Below, piece by piece: positions 48,392 through 55,932 of a DNA stretch of 64,000 nt. The notes below the pieces were generated by a model, which had not been told where the DNA came from, did not search any database, and saw only the letters and a program-made list of their open reading frames with translations. The translations under genes were made by a program, and so were the position numbers. Position 1 is the stretch's first letter. Every line of letters begins with the position of its first letter. This DNA comes from JBFWVJ01 sp050246795 (GTDB lineage Bacteria > Patescibacteriota > Gracilibacteria > JAUYGZ01). The DNA lies in NCBI GenBank assembly GCA_050246795.1, contig JBFWVJ010000001.1, positions 124,001 to 188,000 on the forward strand, read 5' to 3'.

Positions 48392-48700
48392 CTATGAAAG
48401 GCGTTCACCACTGACTTTCGCGTAGCGTTCACGGGTGCCGTCCTTGAGAACTCGTTTGCCAACTCGGCTTGGTTTGTTCGTTTTCGGGCAGAGGATCATC
48501 ACATTTGAAACATCGATGTATCCTTCTTTTTCGAGTTTCTGTCCAGGGGCAGACAGAGACTTTTTCATGTGTTTGATTTGGAGGTTCACTTTTTCGACGA
48601 TCACGGCATTCTTCTTTTTATTAATCTTCAGGAGTTTTCCTGTTTTTCCTTTGTGTTTGCCTGTGGTGACGATAACGGTGTCTCCGACTTTCAGTTTCAT
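48392..48700 (-). CDS. rplX: 50S ribosomal protein L24
   Basis: 102 residues. Signatures: the KOW motif MKLKVGDTVIVTTGKHKGKT with GKLLKINKKKNAVIVEKVNL, and EGYIDVSNVMILCPKTNKPS. It lies between rplN and rplE as usual. The spacer upstream of its start consists only of heptamer repeats. Confidence 0.96.
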   Translation of the reverse strand: MKLKVGDTVIVTTGKHKGKTGKLLKINKKKNAVIVEKVNLQIKHMKKSLSAPGQKLEKEGYIDVSNVMILCPKTNKPSRVGKRVLKDGTRERYAKVSGERLS

Positions 48701-48756
48701 GGGATGGTTGATAGTTGATAGTTGATAGTTGATAGTTGATGGTTGAAGGTTGTGGT
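48701..48756. repeat. TAGTTGA heptamer repeat spacer between rplN and rplX
   Basis: GGTTGATAGTTGATAGTTGA continues for about six units, then degenerates to TGGTTGAAGGTTGTGG. The repeat fills the entire spacer from start codon to the preceding stop. Confidence 0.9.
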
Positions 48757-49125
48757 TTAGACCACTTCGGGAGCGAGTGAAATGATTTTTTGATAGCCTT
48801 TTTCACGGAGCTCTCTGGCGATAGGGCCGAAAACACGAGTTCCTTTTGGATTGCCATCCTTGTCGATTATTACCACTGCATTGTCGTCGAAGCGAATGGA
48901 AGTGCCATCTTTACGTCGAATGGTTCTTTTCGTGCGAACAAGTACAGCATTCTGAATGGATTTTCGTTTCACAGTACCTCGCGGAGAAGCCGATTTGATC
49001 GAGCAAACGATGATATCGCCTATTTTCGCATAACGCTTCTTAGAACCTCCTGGCACCTTGATCACGTAAGCGATCTTGGCTCCGGTGTTGTCAGCGACGA
49101 TGGCGAGGGATTCTTGTTGTAGCAT
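48757..49125 (-). CDS. rplN: 50S ribosomal protein L14
   Basis: 122 residues, the standard length, from ATG 49123-49125 (MLQQESLAIVADNTGAKIAY). A longer in-frame start 27 bases upstream is unlikely. Signatures: KVPGGSKKRYAKIGDIIVCS, KRTIRRKDGTSIRFDDNAVV, GTRVFGPIARELREKGYQKI and the final SLAPEVV. Confidence 0.96.
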   Translation of the reverse strand: MLQQESLAIVADNTGAKIAYVIKVPGGSKKRYAKIGDIIVCSIKSASPRGTVKRKSIQNAVLVRTKRTIRRKDGTSIRFDDNAVVIIDKDGNPKGTRVFGPIARELREKGYQKIISLAPEVV

Positions 49126-49201
49126 GGTTGAGGGGAGGATTATAGGGGCCACTTCGGCTCTGCTCAGTGCAGGCTCCAGGGGCGTGAGGATCGTAAGGAA
49201 T

Positions 49202-49447
49202 TTAGCTTTGGACAGATTGGCCGTTGACTTCCAGAACCTTCCATCTCTTCAGCTTCGACATCGGTCGGCATTCACTGATGGTGACGGTATCACCTTCTTT
49301 TGAGACCCCATTTTCATCATGAGCGTAGAATTTTTTGGTGGTCCCGTATCGCTTCTTGTATTTCGGGTGGATTTTATAGGTGTTCACCGATACGACGATG
49401 GTTTTGTTCATCTTGGCCGAGGTGACGGTACCTGTTTTGGTTCTCAT
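49202..49447 (-). CDS. rpsQ: 30S ribosomal protein S17
   Basis: 81 residues. Signatures: GTVTSAKMNKTIVVSVNTYK, HPKYKKRYGTTKKFYAHDEN and EGDTVTISECRPMSKLKRWK. An OB-fold primary 16S-binding protein, between rpmC and rplN. Confidence 0.95.
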   Translation of the reverse strand: MRTKTGTVTSAKMNKTIVVSVNTYKIHPKYKKRYGTTKKFYAHDENGVSKEGDTVTISECRPMSKLKRWKVLEVNGQSVQS

Positions 49448-49490
49448 GGGAGGGAAGGATTATAAGGAACGTAATGATCGGAAGGAAAGG

Positions 49491-49709
49491 TTAAGCGGCA
49501 GTCTTCATTTCTTCAACTTTTCGGCTGCTGCGGATCGTTTGGATCCAGGCGATGTAGGTTTTGACTTTTTTTAGCTGGCTGGTGTCTTTCAGATTTCCCT
49601 GACTGTTTTCAAAGGTAATGGCGTTCAGGTATTTTTTGGTGTCTGCCAGCTCCTTTTGGAGGCCTTTTTCATCGATGGAGAGCAGTTCTTTGTGGTCTTT
49701 AAATTGCAT
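49491..49709 (-). CDS. rpmC: 50S ribosomal protein L29
   Basis: 72 residues from ATG 49707-49709; a TTG nine bases upstream is in frame. Typical two-helix hairpin: MQFKDHKELLSIDEKGLQKE, then LKDTSQLKKVKTYIAWIQTI. Sequence conservation is lower than for its neighbours, but the place between rplP and rpsQ supports the call. Confidence 0.88.
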   Translation of the reverse strand: MQFKDHKELLSIDEKGLQKELADTKKYLNAITFENSQGNLKDTSQLKKVKTYIAWIQTIRSSRKVEEMKTAA

Positions 49710-49735
49710 AGAGGGCAAATAACGAATGGAGATGA

Positions 49736-50155
49736 TTAACGAACAGGAGACTTGGTGAATTTGCAGACGACCGGCAGTTTTTGAGCCGCGAGGACGAAGG
49801 CTTCTCGTGCGACTTCTTCTTTTACCCCTGCCATTTCAAACAGTACGGTGCCTGGCTTTACGGTGGCTACGTAGTATTCGACGTTTCCTTTCCCAGATCC
49901 CATCGGTACTTCGGCAGCTTTTTGTGTGATCGGCTTCTGTGGGAAAATGCGAATCCAGATTTTTCCACCACGTTTGATGAAGCGAGTCATAGCCTTACGA
50001 GCTGCTTCGATCTGTCGTGAATTGATTTCACCTTTTACCTGGGTTTTTAGTCCAAAGTCGCCGAAGGACACGAGGCTACCACGAGTCGCAACACCTTTAA
50101 GTCCGTTGCGGTTTCGTTGCATTTTTCGGTACTTTTGTTTCTTCGGGGAGAGCAT
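49736..50155 (-). CDS. rplP: 50S ribosomal protein L16
   Basis: 139 residues. Signatures: the start MLSPKKQKYRKMQRNRNGLK, ARKAMTRFIKRGGKIWIRIF, PQKPITQKAAEVPMGSGKGN and VLFEMAGVKEEVAREAFVLA. It lies near the A-site tRNA elbow. Confidence 0.96.
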   Translation of the reverse strand: MLSPKKQKYRKMQRNRNGLKGVATRGSLVSFGDFGLKTQVKGEINSRQIEAARKAMTRFIKRGGKIWIRIFPQKPITQKAAEVPMGSGKGNVEYYVATVKPGTVLFEMAGVKEEVAREAFVLAAQKLPVVCKFTKSPVR

Positions 50156-50197
50156 AGGGAAGGATAAGGAGGGATAGGAGGGTGAGGAGGGGAAAGT

Positions 50198-50842
50198 TTA
50201 GTCGATTTTGTCGTGCTTGTAGATATTGCCTTTGTAAATCCAGACTTTTAGACCGATGGCACCGTAGGTGGTGATGGCGGTTGACTTCGCGTAGTCGATG
50301 TCGGCACGGAAGGTGTGCAGCGGGATGTTTCCTTCTTTGAAGTATTCACGTCGAGCGATGTCAACTCCGTTCAGACGGCCAGAAATGAAGACTTTTACTC
50401 CGATCGCACCAGCGTCGATGGCCTTTTGAAGCGCCTGCTTAGCTGCTCTTCGGTAGGAAATACGGCGTTCCACTTGGTTGGCGATGCTATCCGCTACGAT
50501 CTGGGCATCAAGATCTGGTTTCTTGATTTCTTTGATGTTGATTTCGATCTGTTCACCGAATTGTTGGTGGAGTTTTTTCTTTAGTTCTTCGATTTTGTCT
50601 CCTTGCTTACCGATGATGATCCCTGGCTTGGAAGTGTTGATGGTGACGATCAGCTTCTTGTTTGACCGTTGGATTTCCACTTTTGAGATCCCCGCGTCTG
50701 GAAGCATTTCCGCAATTTTCTTTCTCAGCTCGATATCTCGAATCAGGAGTTCGGTATACTTTCTTTTTCGAGCAAACCATTTCCCCGGCCAGTTGTGGGT
50801 GATTTGCAATCGAATCGATTTTGGGCTGACTTTTTGTCCCAT
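50198..50842 (-). CDS. rpsC: 30S ribosomal protein S3
   Basis: 214 residues. Signatures: the start MGQKVSPKSIRLQITHNWPG, the KH domain with TSKPGIIIGKQGDKIEELKK, GAIGVKVFISGRLNGVDIAR and GAIGLKVWIYKGNI. Together with S5 and S4 it forms the mRNA entry. Confidence 0.96.
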   Translation of the reverse strand: MGQKVSPKSIRLQITHNWPGKWFARKRKYTELLIRDIELRKKIAEMLPDAGISKVEIQRSNKKLIVTINTSKPGIIIGKQGDKIEELKKKLHQQFGEQIEINIKEIKKPDLDAQIVADSIANQVERRISYRRAAKQALQKAIDAGAIGVKVFISGRLNGVDIARREYFKEGNIPLHTFRADIDYAKSTAITTYGAIGLKVWIYKGNIYKHDKID

Positions 50843-50884
50843 GGAGAGGAGAGTTAGGAGGTGGTGGGTAAGGTAGAGAGAGAA

Positions 50885-51388
50885 TTAAGCGTTGTCTGAT
50901 TTCTTCTTGGTGCTTGGTTTTTTCTTGGGAGCAGCTGCTTTTGCTTCGGCCTTCGGGGCGCTCTTGGTTTTTGGTTTCTCAGGAGTTGATTCAGTTGCTG
51001 TCATTTCTTTAGAAGTTTTTTCGGCTTTTGCGGTGGATTTTTTAGCTTTTCCAGCAGTTGGATCGATCATTCCTACTTCGATGATGATGTTCGTATTGCG
51101 CTTGAGGATCGGGTGGTATCGTCCACGAGAGACCGGCAGTCCTCGTTTGTAGGTGATTCCTTTTGTGACCATGACGCTTTTGATGAAGAGATTATCTTCA
51201 TTTTGGTCGTAGTTGTTTTTCGCGTTTGCTACCGCTGAAGTGATCAGTTTGTGGAGAATTTTCGCACCTTTTTTCGGAGTGAACCGGAGTTGATTCAGGG
51301 CATCCTGAGCTTTTTCGCCTCGGATCATCCCTGCGACGAGGTTCAGTTTTTTCGGCGATATTCGAGCATTTCTGATGGAAGATTTCAT
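50885..51388 (-). CDS. rplV: 50S ribosomal protein L22 with long C-terminal tail
   Basis: 167 residues, while the family is usually about 110. The core is normal: IRNARISPKKLNLVAGMIRG, ITSAVANAKNNYDQNEDNLF and the tunnel loop GLPVSRGRYHPILKRNTNII. The extra 55 residues are a Lys/Ala/Thr/Pro-rich, presumably disordered tail (KTKSAPKAEAKAAAPKKKPS). Confidence 0.95.
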   Translation of the reverse strand: MKSSIRNARISPKKLNLVAGMIRGEKAQDALNQLRFTPKKGAKILHKLITSAVANAKNNYDQNEDNLFIKSVMVTKGITYKRGLPVSRGRYHPILKRNTNIIIEVGMIDPTAGKAKKSTAKAEKTSKEMTATESTPEKPKTKSAPKAEAKAAAPKKKPSTKKKSDNA

Positions 51389-51421
51389 GGAGAGGGATTA
51401 GCTAGTGAGCTAGTAAATGGT

Positions 51422-51697
51422 TTAGGCAGCAGCGGCGTCTTTCTTCTGTCCGCCGTGAGCTTTAAACTTGCGGGTAGGAGCGAATTCTCCGAGTTTGTGG
51501 CCGACCATGTTTTCCGTAACGAAGACAGGAATATGCTGATTGCCATTGTGCACCGCGAAGGTATGGCCAACGAATTCAGGAGAGATGTCGGAGCTGCGAG
51601 ACCAGGTTTTGATCACTCTTTTTTTGTCACCCATTGCCATGACTTTTTTGAGCAGGCGAGGGTCTACGTAAGGTCCTTTTTTTGAAGATCTGGACAT
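51422..51697 (-). CDS. rpsS: 30S ribosomal protein S19
   Basis: 91 residues. Signatures: the start MSRSSKKGPYVDPRLLKKVM, KTWSRSSDISPEFVGHTFAV and HNGNQHIPVFVTENMVGHKL with GEFAPTRKFKAHGG. Confidence 0.96.
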   Translation of the reverse strand: MSRSSKKGPYVDPRLLKKVMAMGDKKRVIKTWSRSSDISPEFVGHTFAVHNGNQHIPVFVTENMVGHKLGEFAPTRKFKAHGGQKKDAAAA

Positions 51698-51735
51698 AAG
51701 GGCGGGAATTAGGAGGTTATCGAATTTTTAGAATA

Positions 51736-52590
51736 TTATTTTGACTTGATCATAGCTCTGCCTTTTCGAGTTCGAATGATCAAACGGTTGCTCGGCTTCT
51801 TTCGAGTGCGAGTTTTGACGCCGAGAGCGTGCAATCCCCAAGGGGTCTTCGGGTATTTCAAACCAATGGAGTTGCGTCCTTCACCTCCTCCGTGCGGATG
51901 GTCATTCGGGTTCATGACTTTTCCTCGTACTTGTGGTCTTTTGCCTTTGTAGCGGTTTCGGCCTGCCTTTCCAATGGTGATCAGGTTGTGGTCCACATTG
52001 GACAGTCGGCCGATGCTGGCGTAGCAGGTCTTCAACACCATTCGAATTTCCTTGGAAGGCATTTGCAATTGTGCGTAGTCTCCATCGAAACCGATGATAT
52101 TGGCGCTGGATCCCGCAGAGCGAACGGCTTGTCCACCTTTATTAGACTGGATTTCAATGTTGTAGATATTGAATCCTACGGGGATGTTTTGAAGCTGCAT
52201 TCGATTGCCGGTTTTGATTTTTGCTTTTGGAGCAGTGATAATTTCGTCTCCTGCCTTGATCCCTTCGGGAGCCAAGAGGTACTGCTTGTCGCCGTTTTTG
52301 TAGGTGACGAGCATGATGTAGGCGGTTCGCACTGGATCGTATTCGACCGAAGTCACCGTTCCGCTGATATGATGGTTTTTCGTCTGTTTGAAATCAATCG
52401 ATCGGTACTTTCTCTTGGAACCTCCTCCTCGATGTCGGCAGGTGATAGATCCGGTGTTGTTGCGGCCGGAATGCTTCTTGAGCCGTTTCACCAGTTTTTT
52501 CAATGGCTTTGACGCCGTGAGTTCTTCAAAGGTGTAGCCGGTCATTTGCCGTCGTCCTGGGGTAATTGGTCTGTATTTCTTTACTGCCAT
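51736..52590 (-). CDS. rplB: 50S ribosomal protein L2
   Basis: 284 residues, normal length. Signatures: ITPGRRQMTGYTFEELT, CRHRGGGSKRKYRSIDF, VRSAGSSANIIGFDGDYAQL and the peptidyl-transferase-side loop VMNPNDHPHGGGEGRNSIGL. The conserved histidine in HPHGGGEG is present. Confidence 0.97.
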   Translation of the reverse strand: MAVKKYRPITPGRRQMTGYTFEELTASKPLKKLVKRLKKHSGRNNTGSITCRHRGGGSKRKYRSIDFKQTKNHHISGTVTSVEYDPVRTAYIMLVTYKNGDKQYLLAPEGIKAGDEIITAPKAKIKTGNRMQLQNIPVGFNIYNIEIQSNKGGQAVRSAGSSANIIGFDGDYAQLQMPSKEIRMVLKTCYASIGRLSNVDHNLITIGKAGRNRYKGKRPQVRGKVMNPNDHPHGGGEGRNSIGLKYPKTPWGLHALGVKTRTRKKPSNRLIIRTRKGRAMIKSK

Positions 52591-52648
52591 GGGAGGGGAA
52601 GGGTTATTAAGGGTCTTAAGGGTCTTAAGGGTTTTAAGGGGGGGGAAA
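52591..52648. repeat. 9-bp repeat spacer between rplW and rplB
   Basis: TTATTAAGGGTCTTAAGGGT then CTTAAGGGTTTTAAGGGGGG: four or five 9-bp units filling the spacer completely. Confidence 0.85.
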
Positions 52649-52942
52649 TTACTTGTTGAGTTTGGTGAGGTCGATTTTCTTGGATTTTTCTTTCAGGCTG
52701 ATCTGCGCGACTTTGGAGAGGTTTCTCTTGGTGTGAACGCGAGATCCACGGAGTTGTCGGATTTTTGCTCTTTGGATACGAGTGTTCACGCTTTCGACTT
52801 CGACGCCGAAGAGTTGCTCGATTTCTTTTTTGATCTCAATTTTGTTGGCGTCTCTTGAAACCAAGAAGGTCCAAAGGCCTTTATCTTGGTTTTTGAAACT
52901 CTTTTCAGTAGTAATCGCTTTTTGGATAACGGTGCGGGCCAT
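52649..52942 (-). CDS. rplW: 50S ribosomal protein L23
   Basis: 97 residues. Signatures: VIQKAITTEKSFKNQDKGLW, FLVSRDANKIEIKKEIEQLF with GVEVESVNTRIQRAK. It is the docking site of trigger factor and SRP at the tunnel exit. Confidence 0.94.
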   Translation of the reverse strand: MARTVIQKAITTEKSFKNQDKGLWTFLVSRDANKIEIKKEIEQLFGVEVESVNTRIQRAKIRQLRGSRVHTKRNLSKVAQISLKEKSKKIDLTKLNK

Positions 52943-52976
52943 GGGGGAGGGGGTAGTTTGTAGGGAGTAGAGAGAG

Positions 52977-53612
52977 TTATTTCGAGAGGAAGGTTTCTTC
53001 GGCTTTTTTGAGTGCGTCGCCGACGAACATCACGGTTTCGTACTTGAGACAGTCGGCGATGTTGAGGTAGGAGGCGAGGATTGTTTTCGTGTTGGTCAGA
53101 TTACTCGCTGATTTTTCAACCACAGGGGTTTTTTCGGCAATGACGATGAGGACATTTTTCTTTTCTTTCATCGGTGGAAGCGTGTCGAGCATCTTCGCGA
53201 AGGTTTTCGTTTTGATATCTCCTTCGTAGTTTTCCAGGCAAAAGATGTCATTGTTTTTTGCTTTGATGCTCAGAGCGGAAAAAAGAGCGATTCTTCGCTG
53301 TTTTTTCGGCATCATGGTTTCCCAGTTTCGGTTGGAACGAGGACCAAAGGTGACTCCTCCTTTTCGGAAGAGGTTGGCGCTTTTGGCTCCATGACGAGCG
53401 TTACCGGTTCCTTTCTGTCGATAGATTTTTTTCGTAGAGTAGCTCACCTCACTTCGTGTTTTGGTGTGGGCGGTTCCTCGTCGAGCATTGTCTCGTTGTC
53501 GGTTGAAGGCCTGCGTGAGGAGCAATTTGTTCGGTTTTATCGCGAACATTGCGTCACTCGCTTCTACGCTTCCTTTTTTTTCACCGGTTTGCTGATAGAG
53601 ATCGAATTTCAT
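52977..53612 (-). CDS. rplD: 50S ribosomal protein L4
   Basis: 211 residues. Signatures: QAFNRQRDNARRGTAHTKTR, KIYRQKGTGNARHGAKSANL with FRKGGVTFGPRSNRNWE, and the Rossmann-like C-terminal half. The long loop with GTGNARHG lines the exit tunnel. Confidence 0.95.
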   Translation of the reverse strand: MKFDLYQQTGEKKGSVEASDAMFAIKPNKLLLTQAFNRQRDNARRGTAHTKTRSEVSYSTKKIYRQKGTGNARHGAKSANLFRKGGVTFGPRSNRNWETMMPKKQRRIALFSALSIKAKNNDIFCLENYEGDIKTKTFAKMLDTLPPMKEKKNVLIVIAEKTPVVEKSASNLTNTKTILASYLNIADCLKYETVMFVGDALKKAEETFLSK

Positions 53613-53674
53613 AGGGGTGGGGGAAGGGTCGTAAGGATCTGAAGGACTGTAAGGTCCGTAAGGAGAAATGCTGG
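53613..53674. repeat. 9-bp-type repeat spacer between rplC and rplD
   Basis: GGGTCGTAAGGATCTGAAGG then ACTGTAAGGTCCGTAAGGAG. Confidence 0.8.
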
Positions 53675-54265
53675 TTAGAATTTAATGTAAACGGTGTTGC
53701 CGATAGGGCCTGGGACTGGGGCTTTGATGGCGAGGAGCTTGTTGACAACATCTACTTTTACCACGGGTACGTTGTGTCGGGTTTGAGTGTCAGTTCCCAT
53801 GTGCCCGGGGAGTTTTTTCCCAGGTTTGATACGACCTGGCTTGGCACGGGCGCCAACGGATCCAGGGATACGGCCTCCTCCGTGCTTGTGCTTACTGGAG
53901 TGACCATGGGATCCGGGTTGTCCTCTGAAGTTGTATCGTTTGACGACTCCGGCGAACCCTTTCCCTTTCGTGGTCGCGGTAATGCTTACCTTTTCCACAT
54001 CCTGAAGGATGTCGAGGGTGACCGTGGCATCTTTTTCAAGAGTGTTTTCGAACGCGAACTCTTTTAAGGTGCGGAATTTTTTCGTTTTGGTCGGTTTGGC
54101 GAGTGGCTCAACGCCAAGAACAACGGCGTTGTATCCGTCCTTATCAGCCGTTTTTACTTGAGTAACGACTGCATCTGGCACGGATATCACAGTGACGGGG
54201 ATTACAAGCCCATCTTCCTGGATCACGCGTGTCATACCGATTTTTTTGCCAATAAGTCCTGGCAT
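53675..54265 (-). CDS. rplC: 50S ribosomal protein L3
   Basis: 196 residues. Signatures: the start MPGLIGKKIGMTRVIQEDGL, GKGFAGVVKRYNFRGQPGSH with GHSSKHKHGGGRIPGSVGAR, PGRIKPGKKLPGHMGTDTQT. It is the first gene of the minus-strand block; rpsJ, normally before it, is not in this window. Confidence 0.96.
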   Translation of the reverse strand: MPGLIGKKIGMTRVIQEDGLVIPVTVISVPDAVVTQVKTADKDGYNAVVLGVEPLAKPTKTKKFRTLKEFAFENTLEKDATVTLDILQDVEKVSITATTKGKGFAGVVKRYNFRGQPGSHGHSSKHKHGGGRIPGSVGARAKPGRIKPGKKLPGHMGTDTQTRHNVPVVKVDVVNKLLAIKAPVPGPIGNTVYIKF

Positions 54266-54322
54266 AGGTGGAATGTTAGAGGTTTATTCCAGTGGTGGTT
54301 CTTCTCTGCAGCTATGTGCGGA

Positions 54323-54350
54323 GTTATAACGAACCGGACTGGTTGATCAA
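54323..54350 (-). promoter_or_regulatory. Probable promoter of the rplC-secY operon
   Basis: On the minus strand, -35 TTGATC (54345-54350), 16-bp spacer, -10 TATAAC (54323-54328). The leader to the rplC ATG would be about 50 nt. Bases 54351-54490 upstream hold no reading frame or other signal I can name. Confidence 0.45.
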
Positions 54351-54491
54351 CTTTTATTCAAGCTGATCGATACGTAACACTTTTTGAGTGTTTGGCTGTC
54401 TTCCGTGCCTTCTCGCGAAGTCTTGGATGACGAGCCAAGACAATTTAGCAACCTTGGAAAGGTGCGTCAAGAGAAAAGGAGCCTGAATACA

Positions 54492-54538
54492 AAAAAAGCG
54501 TCTTTTTCTTCGCTGGGCGAAGGAGCAGACGCTTTTTT
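54492..54538 (-). terminator. Intrinsic terminator of the DUF378 gene
   Basis: AAAAAAGCGTCT (54492-54503) pairs with AGACGCTTTTTT (54527-54538); an inner stem CTTCGC / GCGAAG is nested inside. T runs exist on both strands. Confidence 0.85.
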
Positions 54539-54552
54539 AAGTTTGAATTCGA

Positions 54553-54777
54553 CTATTTCATGCTGCACATTTTTTTGCATGAAAAGATTGACCAAACAGC
54601 AGCGAGGCCAACCAAAATGTAGACAACCCATTCAACCTGTGGCCAGCTTCCGAGAAGCATGTTCACTACGTTGAGGTTTTGACCAAGAAAACCTCCCAAT
54701 CCGACGAGTCCCCAGTTGAGACCACCGACGATGAGCAGCACCATCGCAACCATCGTGCTTGGACAACTTTTATTCAT
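54553..54777 (-). CDS. DUF378 family membrane protein
   Basis: 74 residues with two membrane helices. The family motif LLIVGGLNWGLVGLGGFLGQ is followed by NVVNMLLGSWPQVEWVVYIL and VGLAAVWSIF, and a Cys-containing end (SCKKMCSMK). The function of DUF378 is unknown. The gene is monocistronic with its own terminator. Confidence 0.85.
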   Translation of the reverse strand: MNKSCPSTMVAMVLLIVGGLNWGLVGLGGFLGQNLNVVNMLLGSWPQVEWVVYILVGLAAVWSIFSCKKMCSMK

Positions 54778-54950
54778 ATGAGAATGTAAAATGATAATAC
54801 AAGTACCATTTTATCCATAAAGCAGCTTTTATGGGTATTTCTCTCTCTTGCGAAAACTTGTTTATAGTTTCTGGTTTATGGTTGATCGTTTGGCATTTAT
54901 GAGCTTTTATTTCACTTGAAGCCATTTCTTGGTCATTTTTCTTTTTGCTT

Positions 54951-55328
54951 ATGAAAACCGTTGTTTCCACCGATCGGGCCCCCAAAGCTGTTGGTCCTTA
55001 TAGTCAGGCCATCAAGGCGAATGGATTGGTCTTTTGTGCTGGTCAGATTCCCTTGGATCCCGTGACTGGGGAAATGATTTCGGGCGGTATCCAAGAGCAG
55101 ACGCTCAGGGTCTTTGAAAATATCCGGGCGGTGCTCGAGGCTGCTGGTTCTTCGCTGGAAAAAGTGGTGAAAGCCCAGGTGTTTCTTCAGGATTTGAATG
55201 ATTTTGCGGCAATGAATGAAGTGTATGCTTCGTTTTTTGCAGAACCTTATCCTGCCCGGGATACTTTCCAGGTCGCAAAACTTCCCAAAGGAGCTTTGGT
55301 GGAGATTTCCATCACGGCGCTCCAGTAA
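54951..55328 (+). CDS. ridA: RidA family enamine/imine deaminase
   Basis: 125 residues from ATG 54951. RidA proteins hydrolyse reactive enamines and imines such as 2-aminoacrylate. Family motifs: APKAVGPYSQAIKANGLVFC, AGQIPLDPVTGEMISGGIQE with QTLRVFENI, and the end YPARDTFQVAKLPKGALVEI. The conserved Arg (in PARDTF) and the terminal Glu (VEI) of the active site are present. The upstream stretch (54778-54950) is AT-rich with a degenerate TTTATGGTTGATC repeat. Confidence 0.93.
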   Translation: MKTVVSTDRAPKAVGPYSQAIKANGLVFCAGQIPLDPVTGEMISGGIQEQTLRVFENIRAVLEAAGSSLEKVVKAQVFLQDLNDFAAMNEVYASFFAEPYPARDTFQVAKLPKGALVEISITALQ

Positions 55329-55356
55329 TTGACTTTTTGGCCATGTGATGTATTAT
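55329..55356 (+). promoter_or_regulatory. Promoter of the 157-residue hypothetical gene
   Basis: -35 TTGACT (55329-55334), 16-bp spacer, -10 TATTAT (55351-55356), directly after the ridA stop. The leader contains a small ATGCC / GGCAT hairpin just before the start codon. Confidence 0.6.
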
Positions 55357-55379
55357 GCCGACCTTAAAAAAGGCATTTT

Positions 55380-55853
55380 ATGGCATCTTTTCCAGTACCA
55401 GCTGATTCATTTGAACTGAATGATGGGGATGCTGTCCCGTTGAGAAAGGTCTTTGCTGACTGGTATCTCAGTACCGGCCCATTCTTTTCTTCGTATGAGT
55501 TGACCTCGCGCTTGGCTGCCCATAGCTTGGATGATGTCCCGCTTCAGTATGTGGGGCAAGCCATTGAGATTCTTCGCGGCATGGTCCAGAAATTGTTGGC
55601 CGACAATGGGTTGAAGATTTCACTTCAGCAACAAGAGGGCAAACTTCTCGAATTTTCTATATCTGGAAAGTCAGGTGGGACCTGGCAGGTGTTTTGGAGG
55701 CTCAGCGATGTGCTGCCGAGAAATACTTTCGGTGAATCCACTGTTTTAGAACAGTATCAAGAAGCACCATTGCAAGTGGAGGATTTTCCAAAAGCGGTGG
55801 TGTTTGCCCTGAGGGGGTTTTTCAAGGAGGCAGTCCAGCATGCCATGGTGTAA
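55380..55853 (+). CDS. Hypothetical protein
   Basis: 157 residues, no recognised family, no signal peptide or membrane helix. A mixed alpha/beta pattern is seen, for example VPLQYVGQAIEILRGMVQKL, GGTWQVFWRLSDVLPRNTF and FPKAVVFALRGFFKEAV. It has its own promoter after ridA and is followed, 79 bp later, by the TPR protein gene. Confidence 0.65.
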   Translation: MASFPVPADSFELNDGDAVPLRKVFADWYLSTGPFFSSYELTSRLAAHSLDDVPLQYVGQAIEILRGMVQKLLADNGLKISLQQQEGKLLEFSISGKSGGTWQVFWRLSDVLPRNTFGESTVLEQYQEAPLQVEDFPKAVVFALRGFFKEAVQHAMV

Positions 55854-55857
55854 TATT

Positions 55858-55873
55858 TGTGACATAGGTCACG
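55858..55873. promoter_or_regulatory. Palindrome matching the CRP/FNR-family operator pattern
   Basis: TGTGACATAGGTCACG fits TGTGA-N6-TCACA at nine of ten fixed positions, and GTGAC-N4-GTCAC is a perfect palindrome. It lies about 60 bp before the TPR protein start. No CRP/FNR regulator is encoded in the window. Confidence 0.4.
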
Positions 55874-55932
55874 CTTATTTATTTTATTCTTTCTGCACTT
55901 TGCTAGAGTGGTGTCATTCTTTTACTTGTCGT

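Noticed and set aside
51829..52512. Plus-strand frame of 227 codons opposite rplB, and similar ones opposite rplE and rplF
   Set aside because: Shadows of ribosomal protein genes on the minus strand.
54770..54985. Minus-strand frame of 71 codons between the DUF378 gene and ridA
   Set aside because: Overlaps both genes, derives largely from a degenerate heptamer repeat and shows no protein-like features.
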